From Pseudoalteromonas xiamenensis (GTDB lineage Bacteria > Pseudomonadota > Gammaproteobacteria > Enterobacterales > Alteromonadaceae), in assembly GCF_042431545.1 (NCBI RefSeq), contig NZ_JBHLYX010000001.1: a stretch of DNA of 64,000 bases; one strand, written 5' to 3'. Below, piece after piece: positions 9,056 through 18,042 of this stretch. The position numbers and the translations under genes were made by a program. Position 1 is the stretch's first letter; every line of letters starts with the position of its first letter. The notes beneath the pieces were generated by a model. The model searched no databases. It was given only the letters and a program-made list of their open reading frames with translations, and was not told the DNA's origin.

Positions 9056-9318
9056 TTCATAAAAAGGGAATGAATCTTACAAGTCTGTGCAAATTGTCTA
9101 ATGAGCTATCTTTCGCCTTCTATCTTTAGCAACAGGAGAAAAAGCGGGGTTCGATAGGACGTAATGCTCGGGAATTGTATGAGGTTCGCTAGTATCAAAG
9201 CATTGTGAAACGCTGTCATATTATTAAATAAACTTTGATAAAAGACGCAGTTTGTTCGTAAGCAACCAATCCGACACAAGAACTATTATGGTGCAGTAGA
9301 TGCACCACAAGGGGCAAG

Positions 9319-10656
9319 GTGAGTTATTACGAAGTCAATTTTGATGGGTTAGTGGGCCCAACGCACAACTACGCAGGATTGTCGTTTGGCAATGTTGCGT
9401 CAAAATCGAATGCAAACAAAGTGGCAAACCCAAAGCAAGCGGCTCTGCAAGGCTTAGAAAAAATGTGGGCTTTGACCCAACTCGGGTTGCATCAAGGTGT
9501 ATTCGCGCCCAATTGTCGCCCGGATCTGCACACATTGCGGTCACTTGGGTTTAATGGCACAGACGCTCAAGTGATTAATAAGGTTGCCAAAATAGAGCCT
9601 TACCTTTTGAAGGCCTGTTATTCGGCCTCATCAATGTGGACGGCCAATGCGGCAACGGTCTCGCCTAGTTGTGATACGTCTGATGGGAAAGTCCATTTCA
9701 CTCCCGCCAATTTAAGCAACAAACTTCATCGAGCGATAGAAGCCAAGACAACCAGTTTAGTTTTAAAAGCAACCTTTCCAGATGAGCAGATATTTGTTCA
9801 TCATCCCAGCTTACCTCAGCATCCACTGTTTGGAGATGAAGGCGCGGCCAATTACACGCGTTTGGTCGATAGCTATGGGCACACAGGGTTGGCGATATTT
9901 GTCTACGGAGAAGATGCGAATTCAAACGTAAAACCGCAGGTGTTCCCAGCGAGGCAAACAAAGCAGGCGAGCGAAGCGATAGCACGTAGCCATCTACTTG
10001 ACGATGCGCATACACTCTTTGTACAGCAAAATCCCGATGTAATAGATCAAGGTGTGTTTCACAATGACGTTATCGCAATCGGGAATGAAAACGTGTTTTT
10101 ATTCCACGAACAAGCATTTTACCAACAAAGACTGGTCATCGAGGAAATTGGTCGCAAGTATCAAGGATCGCGACCGCTACATTTAATTGAAGTCAGTAGC
10201 GATGATATAAGTGTTGATGCAGCGGTGAAAAGCTATTTGTTTAATAGTCAATTAGTGAGTTTGCCAAATGGTGGGATGGCGATTGTTGCTCCAAGCGAAT
10301 GTCAGACGATTGATGGCGTAGAGCGCTACTTGGCCTCGTTGTGTAAAGCTAGCAACCCGATTGAAGAAGTGATTTACCTAGATCTTAAACAGAGTATGCA
10401 AAATGGTGGCGGGCCGGCTTGTTTAAGATTACGCGTAGCGCTTTCAAGCGAGGAACTGAATGCGGTAAATAGCCAATGCCTGTTAAACGAATCTCGCTAC
10501 CAAACCCTAGCTGCTTGGATAAATAAACACTATCGTGATCGACTTGCTGAATCCGATTTGGCGGATCCGAAATTGTTGCTTGAAAGTCAGTCAGCATTGG
10601 ATGAATTGACCGGCATTTTAGGATTGGGATCTGTCTATCCATTCCAACAGGTTTAA
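9319..10656 (+). CDS. astB: N-succinylarginine dihydrolase
   Basis: 445 residues, the usual AstB length, from a GTG with GGGGCAAG just upstream. It starts YYEVNFDGLVGPTHNYAGLS, the conserved N-terminus of the family, followed by GNVASKSN. The catalytic cysteine of this pentein-fold (guanidine-modifying) superfamily is Cys368 in NGGGPACLRLRV, close to Cys365 of the E. coli enzyme. FHNDVIAIGNENVFLFHE supplies the catalytic His region. AstB hydrolyses N2-succinylarginine to succinylornithine, CO2 and ammonia, the second step of the arginine succinyltransferase pathway, in the cytoplasm. No other ast gene is in the window. In many marine gammaproteobacteria astB is separated from astAD, so this is not unusual. 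Confidence 0.95.
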   Translation: MSYYEVNFDGLVGPTHNYAGLSFGNVASKSNANKVANPKQAALQGLEKMWALTQLGLHQGVFAPNCRPDLHTLRSLGFNGTDAQVINKVAKIEPYLLKACYSASSMWTANAATVSPSCDTSDGKVHFTPANLSNKLHRAIEAKTTSLVLKATFPDEQIFVHHPSLPQHPLFGDEGAANYTRLVDSYGHTGLAIFVYGEDANSNVKPQVFPARQTKQASEAIARSHLLDDAHTLFVQQNPDVIDQGVFHNDVIAIGNENVFLFHEQAFYQQRLVIEEIGRKYQGSRPLHLIEVSSDDISVDAAVKSYLFNSQLVSLPNGGMAIVAPSECQTIDGVERYLASLCKASNPIEEVIYLDLKQSMQNGGGPACLRLRVALSSEELNAVNSQCLLNESRYQTLAAWINKHYRDRLAESDLADPKLLLESQSALDELTGILGLGSVYPFQQV

Positions 10657-10663
10657 GGTATCC

Positions 10664-10680
10664 AGTCACCAAATGTGACT
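10664..10680. repeat. AGTCAC-N5-GTGACT dyad between astB and the beta-lactamase gene
   Basis: AGTCAC (10664-10669) and GTGACT (10675-10680) form a perfect six-base dyad eight bases after the astB stop and 81 bases before the next start. No T-run follows, so it is a weak terminator candidate. It may instead be an operator for the downstream gene. Confidence 0.35.
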
Positions 10681-10760
10681 AAAATAAAGACATAATTTGT
10701 TCATGGTAGTTTCAGACGATTCAGGTCAAGATGCGCGTTTTCAACGCGGATAAACAGATC

Positions 10761-11504
10761 ATGAACAAATTCATTTCTTTGGCACTTACGCTGGGTGCGA
10801 CGTTTTCAGCAATTGCCGCATCCGAAATGCCAAAATTCGACATTAAGCCTATTGGTAAAGGGGTCTATCAACATACGTCTTATCAAGATGTGCCTGGATT
10901 TGGGGTGGTAGGTTCAAATGGTCTCGTCGTTATTGAAAATCAAAAGGCCTACATTGTTGATACACCTTGGTCAGTTGAAGACACAAAAACACTCGTTGAT
11001 TGGATTCAAGCGCAGCATGCTGAAGTGAAAGCCTCTTTATCAACACACTATCATGAAGATCGCACTGCTGGCATTGCGTGGTTGAATGAACATGGCATCG
11101 CAACGTATGCAAGCAGTCTGACGAATCAAATCCTTTCTCAAAAAGGCAAACCTAAAGCCACGCACGAGTTTCGCTCCGAAAGAGAAATACATGTCGCAGG
11201 TAGCAACTTAGAAGTGTTATTTCCAGGGGGCGGACACACAAAAGACAATGTTGTTGTTTGGATCCCTAATCAAAAAATGTTGTTTGGGGGTTGTTTTATT
11301 CGCAGTAACGGGGCAAAAAGTCTCGGTAATTTAAAAGACGCGACGGTGAGTACATGGTATCAAAGTCTTGAGAAAGTTACGGCGACATACCCTGATATTC
11401 AATTTGTTGTACCTGGGCATGGCGAAGGCGGAACTTCAGCGTTAATTTCAAATACAAAACAGCTGGTTGAAGCAAAGTTGCACGCTGACCAAACATCACA
11501 TTAG
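10761..11504 (+). CDS. Subclass B1 metallo-beta-lactamase-like enzyme, secreted
   Basis: 247 residues from the ATG at 10761, which begins a signal peptide (MNKFISLALTLGATFSAIAA); an upstream in-frame ATG at 10731 would bury it. All six B1 zinc ligands are present: His96, His98 and Asp100 in STHYHEDRTAG, His159 in GGGHTKDN, Cys178 in FGGCFI and His220 in PGHGE. The order of surrounding segments (WLNEHGIATYAS, NVVVWIPNQKMLFGGCF, LGNLKDA) follows IMP-type enzymes closely. The residue three after Cys178 is Arg181, where Lys is most common in B1 enzymes. The family hydrolyses penicillins, cephalosporins and carbapenems in the periplasm. The gene is single, with no integron or insertion sequence nearby, so it looks like a resident chromosomal gene. 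Activity is inferred from the intact ligands. Confidence 0.9.
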   Translation: MNKFISLALTLGATFSAIAASEMPKFDIKPIGKGVYQHTSYQDVPGFGVVGSNGLVVIENQKAYIVDTPWSVEDTKTLVDWIQAQHAEVKASLSTHYHEDRTAGIAWLNEHGIATYASSLTNQILSQKGKPKATHEFRSEREIHVAGSNLEVLFPGGGHTKDNVVVWIPNQKMLFGGCFIRSNGAKSLGNLKDATVSTWYQSLEKVTATYPDIQFVVPGHGEGGTSALISNTKQLVEAKLHADQTSH

Positions 11505-11558
11505 CGCCGACGCAAAGCAAACTGCTCGAACATACGTTTAAAAAGCACAGGAGTAAAA

Positions 11559-11873
11559 GTGGGAAATTTATTTAATGCAATCCCTACGGATTTAGCTGAA
11601 GAAGTGTTTGAATCAATTATCACCAGCCAGTCTATTCGTATAGAACGAATTGTGTCAAAAGGGCATGAGACACCTGTAAATTCTTGGTACGACCAAGACG
11701 AACATGAGTGGGTTTGTATTTTACAAGGCAGTGGAACATTGGAGTTTGTTGATGGGTCGACAAAAACCCTCAACGTTGGGGATTATGTCAACATTCCAGC
11801 ACACGTGAAACATCGTGTCAGTGCCACGAGCGTTGACCCAATCACAATTTGGCTGGCGATATTTTATCGCTAA
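11559..11873 (+). CDS. Small cupin-domain protein
   Basis: 104 residues from a GTG with CAGGAG six bases upstream. A single cupin barrel is visible: the first motif region is HEWVCILQGSGTLEFVDG, and NVGDYVNIPAHVKHRVSA carries the PAxxxHxV second motif with likely metal-binding His residues. A His/Glu set in DEHEW fits metal binding. It is cytoplasmic and could be a metal-dependent isomerase, dioxygenase or sensor. It follows the beta-lactamase gene by 54 bases and may share its transcript, but no functional link is evident. Confidence 0.82.
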   Translation: MGNLFNAIPTDLAEEVFESIITSQSIRIERIVSKGHETPVNSWYDQDEHEWVCILQGSGTLEFVDGSTKTLNVGDYVNIPAHVKHRVSATSVDPITIWLAIFYR

Positions 11874-11999
11874 GTAAAACGGCTTCAAATGCCATATCAA
11901 CAAGTAATGTCATTGTTCTTTAACGTTTTCTGACCAATTTCGTCATGTTTAGGTTTTATCTTGATCCGATTTTATTGCAAGGACTCAAGGTTAAACATA

Positions 12000-13595
12000 A
12001 TGAAAAAGACAAATTTGATTTGGTTGCTCTCAGCAAGCTCCGTATTGCTAACGGCATGCAATGACGGTAGTGATGGTAAAGCTGGGCTAAATGGTACGGA
12101 TGGCGTCAATGGGCTAAGTAGTTTAGTGCTTCAATCTAAGCTGAATGCAGGCAATACACACTGCTGGCTTGGTGGCGTGCAAGTGGATTCTGGATTAGAC
12201 AAAGACCGTAATGGCTTGCTGGACAGTAGTGAAGTCACGCAAACCTCTTATCTGTGTAATCCAGATAATTTTGCATCAAGTGGTGTGAGCTTACCGTACT
12301 CTGTACTTCGCAACGATTTAGAAAACGGTGCAATCCCAGGTTCTACGTTTGAAATCCGAAACGGTGGCTATGGTTCAGATTTAGACGGTCACCCAAGTAA
12401 TCCAATGCAGTTTTATGCCTTGACAGATCGTGGGCCAAATGCGGTATTTTCTGGAGCTCAGGGGAGTGGGAAAATGTTCCCTGTCCCAGATTATACGCCG
12501 AGAATTGGTTTGTTTGAAATCCATGCAGGTGGCACGATTTCCCTTGTTAAAAATATTCTTTTAAAAGACCGTGCTGGCAATCCAATTAGTGGCTTGCCGA
12601 ATAGTTCAGCTCTGGGTGGCACGGGAGAAACTCCCTATGATGCGCACGGCGAAGTGATCCGTGTTGATATGAACCAACCGTATGATGCACTCACTAACCC
12701 AATCAAAACAGACGACTATGGATTAGATTCAGAAGGTCTTGTTGCAATGAGCGATGGTACTTTTTGGGTCAGTGACGAATATGGTCCACACATTGTGCAC
12801 TACAGCGCAGACGGCGTTGAGATTGACCGTATCAATGCGTTTCCAGAAGATGAGCGTATCCACTTCCAGTTGCCAGCTGAATTTGTTAATCGTTGGGCAA
12901 ACCGTGGGATGGAAGGATTAACGGTCACGCCTGACGAAAAAACCTTGGTCGGGATTATGCAATCAAGCTTGGATAATCCAAGTAAAAATCGAACCGATCT
13001 TACTCGTATTGTGACCATTAACCTCGAAACCGGTGTGCAAGCACAATATTTATATAAGCAAGAGAAAGGCTCGAACTCGAATTCAGCCATCAAAGCACTC
13101 AGTGCGACGCAATTTTTGGTCCTTGAGCGTGATGGTGCATTTTTCAATAGCACGCCTAGTGCGATGAAACACGTGTATAAAATCGACCTAAGTAATGCAA
13201 CAAACCTTGAAAGCCTTACAGACTCGGGCTCAATAACGCAAGATGCGGCACTCGGACTGATGGTTTCGGGTGAAACACTGGAGCAAGTGGTAAAAAACAG
13301 TGCGGTAGGAAATGATTTTTCTGCGGGATGGGCAAAACTTGCTTCGCTTGGCATTACACCTGCAGAAAAAGTCGATTTAATCGTTGATATGGTCAGTACG
13401 GTTCAATACCCACATGACAAAATGGAAGGGCTGTGGGTGATAGATGATGGGCGGTTGGGCGTTTTAAATGATGATGATTTCGCTACATGGTCAACAAACG
13501 GTGTTCTGGAACAAAAATATTTAGATAACACGCAAAGCCGAGTAGACAGCAACACCTTGTACATCGTCAATGGTTTGGATTTGTTGACAAATTAA
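12000..13595 (+). CDS. Lipoprotein with esterase-like phytase domain and collagen-like N-terminus
   Basis: 531 residues from the ATG at 12000, which opens a lipoprotein signal ending LLTAC; an upstream frame extension to 11961 would add 13 residues. After the lipobox come Gly-x-y repeats (GSDGKAGLNGTDGVNG), then a small domain of the DUF7151 type with DKDRNGLLDSSE, which resembles a calcium-binding loop. From about residue 90 the protein matches the esterase-like phytase family: FYALTDRGPNAVF, DSEGLVAMSDGTFWVSDEYGPHIVHY and NRGMEGLTVTPDE are characteristic. This is a beta-propeller-like fold that may hydrolyse phosphoesters, but the phytase activity of this family is poorly proven. It would be anchored to the outer membrane. 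Confidence 0.83.
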   Translation: MKKTNLIWLLSASSVLLTACNDGSDGKAGLNGTDGVNGLSSLVLQSKLNAGNTHCWLGGVQVDSGLDKDRNGLLDSSEVTQTSYLCNPDNFASSGVSLPYSVLRNDLENGAIPGSTFEIRNGGYGSDLDGHPSNPMQFYALTDRGPNAVFSGAQGSGKMFPVPDYTPRIGLFEIHAGGTISLVKNILLKDRAGNPISGLPNSSALGGTGETPYDAHGEVIRVDMNQPYDALTNPIKTDDYGLDSEGLVAMSDGTFWVSDEYGPHIVHYSADGVEIDRINAFPEDERIHFQLPAEFVNRWANRGMEGLTVTPDEKTLVGIMQSSLDNPSKNRTDLTRIVTINLETGVQAQYLYKQEKGSNSNSAIKALSATQFLVLERDGAFFNSTPSAMKHVYKIDLSNATNLESLTDSGSITQDAALGLMVSGETLEQVVKNSAVGNDFSAGWAKLASLGITPAEKVDLIVDMVSTVQYPHDKMEGLWVIDDGRLGVLNDDDFATWSTNGVLEQKYLDNTQSRVDSNTLYIVNGLDLLTN

Positions 13596-13734
13596 CGACC
13601 ATTCACGAACGGGACAACTTAGCAAAGGATGAACGTTATTGACGTTTATCCATTTTACCCAATAATTAAACAAGCAGTCGCGTTCCCACAAAGTGGGAGA
13701 GGGAAAAACTACCTTCATTGGAGTGAACGTTATC

Positions 13735-14094
13735 ATGGAAGCACGTTGTCATTGTAAAAACATTTCAATCCGTATTGATCATCGGCCGAGTCAACTGACG
13801 AGCTGTAACTGCTCATTTTGCTATCGAATTGGCGCACTGTGGGGCTACTTTGAGCCTCATGAAGTTGATGTTTATGTTGAAGATAAAACCGCTGCTGGGG
13901 CTTATTGCCACGGCGACATGTATATCCGCTTTCATCACTGTTCAAGCTGCGGATGCACGACGCATTACACCATGACGGACAAGTCACAAAAGCAAAAGGT
14001 TGCTGTAAACTTTCGTATGGTCGAGCCCGCGCTTTGCGATGATATTGAAGTAAAACTCTTTGATGGTGCAAACCGTAGCGGGTTTGTTCGATAG
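13735..14094 (+). CDS. GFA/CENP-V-fold zinc protein
   Basis: 119 residues from the ATG at 13735, with TTGGAG ten bases upstream. Zinc-binding cysteines are in ARCHCKN, SCNCSFC and HCSSCGC, the layout of the glutathione-dependent formaldehyde-activating enzyme (GFA) family. The family fold is a beta-tent with one structural and one catalytic zinc. Most small members act on unknown thiol adducts; formaldehyde activation was shown only for some. It converges with the alkaline phosphatase operon, with a terminator between them. Confidence 0.85.
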   Translation: MEARCHCKNISIRIDHRPSQLTSCNCSFCYRIGALWGYFEPHEVDVYVEDKTAAGAYCHGDMYIRFHHCSSCGCTTHYTMTDKSQKQKVAVNFRMVEPALCDDIEVKLFDGANRSGFVR

Positions 14095-14138
14095 TCACTA
14101 TTTGGACTTGTACTTTGTCTAAAATAGGTAGGTAAAAA

Positions 14139-14158
14139 GGCAACCAATCTTGGTTGCC
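14139..14158 (-). terminator. Rho-independent terminator after the phosphatase operon
   Basis: GGCAACCAA and TTGGTTGCC pair over nine bases around a TC centre (the real loop would open by a base or two). On the minus strand the stem is followed by TTTTTACC, so it serves the phosphatase operon, which ends 12 bases before it. It may also slow transcription from the GFA gene. Confidence 0.75.
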
Positions 14159-14170
14159 TAACAATCCATC

Positions 14171-15775
14171 TTATTCAAGATTAAGAGCCGTTTGCAGCTT
14201 TTTACCGAGTTCAACATGGGTTTGCATTTGACCGAAAGGACGAATCGCTTCCTTTGGTCCAAAAGCAAAGACACCAACCGGGGTGTGAGTATGTGTGCCG
14301 GTTGACCACACAATATTTTGCTGTGCAGAAAGAGCGCGTCCAATAAGGTTTAGCGGACGCTCAGCCAAGTAAACATAAAACGACGAAAAATCATTGATAG
14401 TGCTTGCTGTTTCACTTCCAAGAGACGAATGGCCGCGTTTGAAAAAGGCGTTTTTAGAGGTCGCAAGAATTGTCTCAGCATCTGTTTTGGCTATTTTAAA
14501 CTCACTGGCAGCGTTAACAACATTGACAAGGTTCTCGGCTAATGGCGTTTTCAGTGCCTTAGCGGCAGACCACATATTCTGGTAGCTTTTTGATTGTGTA
14601 AACAGTTTATCGAGTACCTCAAGCTGTCCGAAATTGAAGTTAGGCTGATAGTGGTCATGATTCGGATTTGCCAGCACTTCGGCTTGGGGCAAATCAACCG
14701 CATTGTAACTAAAGCCAAAACCTCCTGTTTCATGGTCAGCCGTTACGACAACTAAGGTGTCATCACGTTTTGCCGCCCAATTTAATACGGCTTCAACGGC
14801 AGTATCAAATTTAACCATTTCGTTGAGTAAGGTTCCTGCATCATTGTTATGGCCAGCCCAATCGATTTGGCCACCTTCAATCATCAAAAAGAACCCGTTG
14901 TCGTTTTGCGAAAGCGTCTTTACCGCATGCATCGCCATGTCGGACAGCGTTGGTTCGTTTGGTTTTTCACCTTGTTTGCTTTCAATCGCATCGGCCATTG
15001 CACTGCTTGCAAAAAGTCCCAAGACTTTAGTGGACTTTGCCTGATTTAACTGTTGTTTGCTAAAGGCAAATTCATAACCCGATTGCTCAGCGAGTAACAA
15101 CACATTTTGCGTGTCGGTACGTTTTGAGGTAAGCGGCAATGCAGCTGCTTTCAAACCTTGTTCGAAGTGATGGATCGGCGTTGATGGTAGCGTGTAGCCT
15201 TTCGGTAAAAAATGCCTAAGCCCTCCAGAGAGCATCACGTCGACTTGGCCGTTGGTTAGCATTTCAAGCGCAATGTCATTCTCTTTCGAGCGATGAATTT
15301 GATGTGCAGCAAATGCTGCTGGCGTCGCATGAGTGATTCGGGTGTCTGAAACCAATCCCGTCGCTTTGCCCTTGGCCTTCGCTTTTTCCAAAATAGTGTG
15401 TACCGCCATGCCTTGACGATTGAGGCCAATCATCTCATTACCAGCAGGCTCACCCGTTGCAAGTTGTGTTGCGGAACAGGCAGAGTCCACCACCAGTCTA
15501 TCGGCGGGTCCATGCAGCGACATGCCAACCACACCAAGATTCGCGAGCTTAACAATGGCACTGTCTTGACCATGATAAATCGACTGTGGTGCACGCTTCG
15601 CATACTCTTGCAAAAGCCCCACTTGCTGTGGCCCCATACCATCGCCAATCATTAAAATCACGTTTTTAATCTTGGTGCTGGTTTTAACTTGCGTTGTTTG
15701 GGTTGGGGTGGCTGATGAGCAGGCACAAAGTAGCGCAGCCCAATAGCCCAACATAATCATTTTAATAAACTTCAT
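14171..15775 (-). CDS. Alkaline phosphatase lipoprotein, PhoA family
   Basis: 534 residues. The signal ends in LLCAC, a lipobox, so the enzyme should be lipid-anchored in the periplasm or outer membrane. NVILMIGDGMG gives the first metal-ligand Asp, and VDSACSATQLATG holds the serine nucleophile in the PhoA-type DSxxSA context. HATPAAFAAHQIHR, IEGGQIDWAGHNND and VVTADHETGG supply the remaining zinc and magnesium ligands. It hydrolyses phosphate monoesters. It is the last gene of a run with the PhoD-like and phosphodiesterase genes, 11 bases after the former. Regulation is probably by the GntR protein through read-through rather than by PhoB; no Pho box was recognised. Confidence 0.93.
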   Translation of the reverse strand: MKFIKMIMLGYWAALLCACSSATPTQTTQVKTSTKIKNVILMIGDGMGPQQVGLLQEYAKRAPQSIYHGQDSAIVKLANLGVVGMSLHGPADRLVVDSACSATQLATGEPAGNEMIGLNRQGMAVHTILEKAKAKGKATGLVSDTRITHATPAAFAAHQIHRSKENDIALEMLTNGQVDVMLSGGLRHFLPKGYTLPSTPIHHFEQGLKAAALPLTSKRTDTQNVLLLAEQSGYEFAFSKQQLNQAKSTKVLGLFASSAMADAIESKQGEKPNEPTLSDMAMHAVKTLSQNDNGFFLMIEGGQIDWAGHNNDAGTLLNEMVKFDTAVEAVLNWAAKRDDTLVVVTADHETGGFGFSYNAVDLPQAEVLANPNHDHYQPNFNFGQLEVLDKLFTQSKSYQNMWSAAKALKTPLAENLVNVVNAASEFKIAKTDAETILATSKNAFFKRGHSSLGSETASTINDFSSFYVYLAERPLNLIGRALSAQQNIVWSTGTHTHTPVGVFAFGPKEAIRPFGQMQTHVELGKKLQTALNLE

Positions 15776-15786
15776 AGTGTCTCTGT

Positions 15787-16827
15787 TTATTTAAATTGCA
15801 GTGATGACAACGACACAGACTGATGATGAGTGACCGTGCCTTTAACGTCTTTTAAACCAAACTGGATAGTTGGGTCAGACTTAGCCCAGTCTATGTCGAT
15901 GAAACCATAATTCACGCTTGAAATTGGCTCACCTACGCGATGTTGGTTCGGGCTCACGTCTTTCCATTCTTGTGTAAGACCCGAGCTAGTTACTTCCCAA
16001 AACGGATAGCTGTTATTGATATGATACTTAGAAAGCTCGCCCCAGTGAGTGTCTCCACTAATCATGACGACGCCCCCAATTTTATGTTTCGCGATGAAAT
16101 CAAACAGGCGTTTTCGATCATAGGGGAAATTGGCCCAACTCTCCCATCCCGTAAATTCAGGGATCAGTTGTAAACTTGATGCGATGATTTTGACTTTGGC
16201 TGGTTTCAGTAGTTCTTGCTCAAGCCACTGCCACTGCGCCTCACCGAGCATGGAAGTTTGTGCGTCTGCTTCACGATAAGGTCCTTTGTTATTAAAGAAA
16301 CTTTGCAGCCAATAACCCCATTCGCCGATTGAATTAAGCGCAGGGCGATTCCAGCGCAGATCCGGCATGATCACTTGTACGGTTTGTTCATTTTCACCAT
16401 ACAAATAGGATGTATAAATGCCGCTGTCGCGTGTTCTGCGCTCGCTGCCTTGTGGTTCATTCCAAAAATCCAGCATGATTTCTCTAGATGTTTCTTTGAA
16501 TGGATATTCGCGGCCTGCGTCATTCTCGCCGAAATCATGGTCGTCCCAAATTGCAATCGTAGGTACTTTAGCGGAGAGTTCTTGGAAGCCTTTTTTTGCT
16601 GCGAGGCGACGATACTTATCGCGTAATTCATCCATATTTTCTGTGTCGCCATACACGTTATCGCCCAGAAAGATAAACAAGTCGGCATTATCTTTATTGA
16701 TGGCGTCGAATATTGGCATAGGTTTGTCTTGATGGCTGCATGAACCAAACAAAATATGATCGAGCGTTTTTGCGTGGCCAACTTGTGTCAGCAATAACGC
16801 ACTAAGTGCTAATAGGGATTTTTTCAT
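15787..16827 (-). CDS. PhoD-like metallophosphatase
   Basis: 346 residues with a signal peptide (MKKSLLALSALLLTQVGHA). The metallophosphatase core is clear: FGSCSHQDKP, FLGDNVYGDTENMDELRDKY, WDDHDFGENDAG and MISGDTHWGEL. These are the metal-binding blocks of the PhoD/alkaline phosphatase D family, which bind iron and calcium and cleave phosphomonoesters or diesters. The N-terminal PhoD domain of classic Tat-exported enzymes is lacking, and the signal looks Sec-type. Its start overlaps the upstream phosphodiesterase gene by four bases (ATGA), a sign of translational coupling. Confidence 0.9.
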   Translation of the reverse strand: MKKSLLALSALLLTQVGHAKTLDHILFGSCSHQDKPMPIFDAINKDNADLFIFLGDNVYGDTENMDELRDKYRRLAAKKGFQELSAKVPTIAIWDDHDFGENDAGREYPFKETSREIMLDFWNEPQGSERRTRDSGIYTSYLYGENEQTVQVIMPDLRWNRPALNSIGEWGYWLQSFFNNKGPYREADAQTSMLGEAQWQWLEQELLKPAKVKIIASSLQLIPEFTGWESWANFPYDRKRLFDFIAKHKIGGVVMISGDTHWGELSKYHINNSYPFWEVTSSGLTQEWKDVSPNQHRVGEPISSVNYGFIDIDWAKSDPTIQFGLKDVKGTVTHHQSVSLSSLQFK

Positions 16828-17945
16828 TTTGCCACTATCTCATTAATTGGTTTGCCAATGGTGTTATCAAACGTTTGATAATCTTCGCCAAGCAACGTCA
16901 ACACAGTTGCTGCGATTTGGTTTTGTTTAATTTCACTTTGCGTTTTCATTACGCCAAGCGGCTTGATTTGAGGTCCAATGGCGGCCATCCAAATTTCGTT
17001 AGCCCCTACAATTCCTTCAGGAAAAGTATCTAAGTTTTTCATATAACCGAGCACCGCTTGCTTTGAAGCGTGGTGCTGCCAGTCTTCAAGGCGTTGACCT
17101 CGGCCGTGATCGGTTACCACAATCATGACCGTGTTATTGCGATAGCCGGGTGTCGTTTGGATGGTTTGCCAAAGTTGCGCAAGGTAAGCATCAGTGCGTT
17201 TTGCAGCACGTAAATAACGATCATAATGACCTTCATGCGCAAAATCGTCTGTTTCACCGTACGAGATGACTAAGGTTTTTGGCTGAATGTGAGTGAGATA
17301 ATCAAGTGCAAACAGATGTGTAAAACTGTCTTGGCGAACTTCTTGCCAAGGGCTTGGTGTAATAGTCTGCAACGTATTCAAAATAGCCATTTTCTCAGAC
17401 TGAGGTTGAATGTCGTAACGGTCACCATTTGCGTTGACGTATAAACCCGAACGAGATTCGTTATAAATGAAGGGAAAGGCATCCCAACTACCAAATGCCG
17501 CGAGTTTCTGTTCGTAGCGTGGTTTTTGATTAAGCCATTCTAAAAATGTGATATTGGGATTGTTTTTCAGCGCATTACTATCAATTTTAGGGTCGGCTTT
17601 ACCGGTTAAAATTTCATTGTAGCCGGGGTACGAAAAGTACCAATTGTTCGAAACGGACATACGTGAGTCAGTATCCCGATCGCCAATTAACACGCCTTGT
17701 TTTGACACTGTTTGCCAAAGAAATGGCATCAATTTTTCACGTCGTTCTGTCGGTTTGTCAGCCCAGAACTCGGTTTTTAATTGTTCAGGATGTTTAACGG
17801 ATTCTTTATGGGATAGCAAGGTTTCATCAGCGCCACGAAAGACTTCTTGCCAGCGAAGTCCATCAATTGTCACTAAAACCACGTTTGGAGCAGCACTACA
17901 AAGGGTAGAAAAGCCAGTTAATAAAAGGGCACAAAGCGTTCTCAT
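16824..17945 (-). CDS. Secreted type I phosphodiesterase-like enzyme (alkaline phosphatase superfamily)
   Basis: 373 residues with a signal peptide ending CSAAP. It belongs to the alkaline phosphatase superfamily: VVLVTIDGLRWQEVF carries the first metal Asp, SNNWYFSYPGYNEILTG has the Ser/Tyr region where the nucleophile lies, SYGETDDFAHEGHYDRYL and VTDHGRG supply further metal ligands, and a DWQHH follows. The layout recalls nucleotide pyrophosphatase/phosphodiesterase and phosphonoacetate hydrolase relatives. A cytoplasmic PhnA role is unlikely because of the signal peptide. GAGGAATAAC before the ATG is a strong ribosome site. It is probably the first gene of the three-hydrolase run. Confidence 0.85.
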   Translation of the reverse strand: MRTLCALLLTGFSTLCSAAPNVVLVTIDGLRWQEVFRGADETLLSHKESVKHPEQLKTEFWADKPTERREKLMPFLWQTVSKQGVLIGDRDTDSRMSVSNNWYFSYPGYNEILTGKADPKIDSNALKNNPNITFLEWLNQKPRYEQKLAAFGSWDAFPFIYNESRSGLYVNANGDRYDIQPQSEKMAILNTLQTITPSPWQEVRQDSFTHLFALDYLTHIQPKTLVISYGETDDFAHEGHYDRYLRAAKRTDAYLAQLWQTIQTTPGYRNNTVMIVVTDHGRGQRLEDWQHHASKQAVLGYMKNLDTFPEGIVGANEIWMAAIGPQIKPLGVMKTQSEIKQNQIAATVLTLLGEDYQTFDNTIGKPINEIVAK

Positions 17946-17968
17946 CGTTATTCCTCTTACTCGTTTAT

Positions 17969-17998
17969 GAAAAAAGTCCGACTCAGGGAAGTCAGACT
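17969..17998 (-). terminator. Terminator/attenuator between the receptor and the three hydrolases
   Basis: On the minus strand AGTCTGACT and AGTCGGACT pair over nine bases (one G-U) around a six-base loop, then TTTTTT follows. It begins about 45 bases after the receptor stop and ends 24 bases before the phosphodiesterase start. There is little room for a new promoter. A second hairpin, GGGGCAATGGATGCCCC, lies at 18015-18031. Confidence 0.7.
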
Positions 17999-18042
17999 CT
18001 TAGTGTGGGCAGAAGGGGCATCCATTGCCCCAAACTTTCTGG

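Noticed and set aside
10761..11873. Integron cassette or mobile element around the metallo-beta-lactamase
   Set aside because: No attC-like repeat, integrase, transposase or terminal inverted repeat was seen, and flanking genes are ordinary chromosomal genes.
12800..13354. 184-residue open frame on the minus strand within the phytase-like gene
   Set aside because: It lies fully inside a strongly supported gene, is rich in Ser/Val with no family pattern and has no ribosome site.
16824..17945. Phosphonoacetate hydrolase (PhnA)
   Set aside because: It is in the same superfamily, but the signal peptide argues for a periplasmic enzyme and no PhnA-specific motif was recognised.
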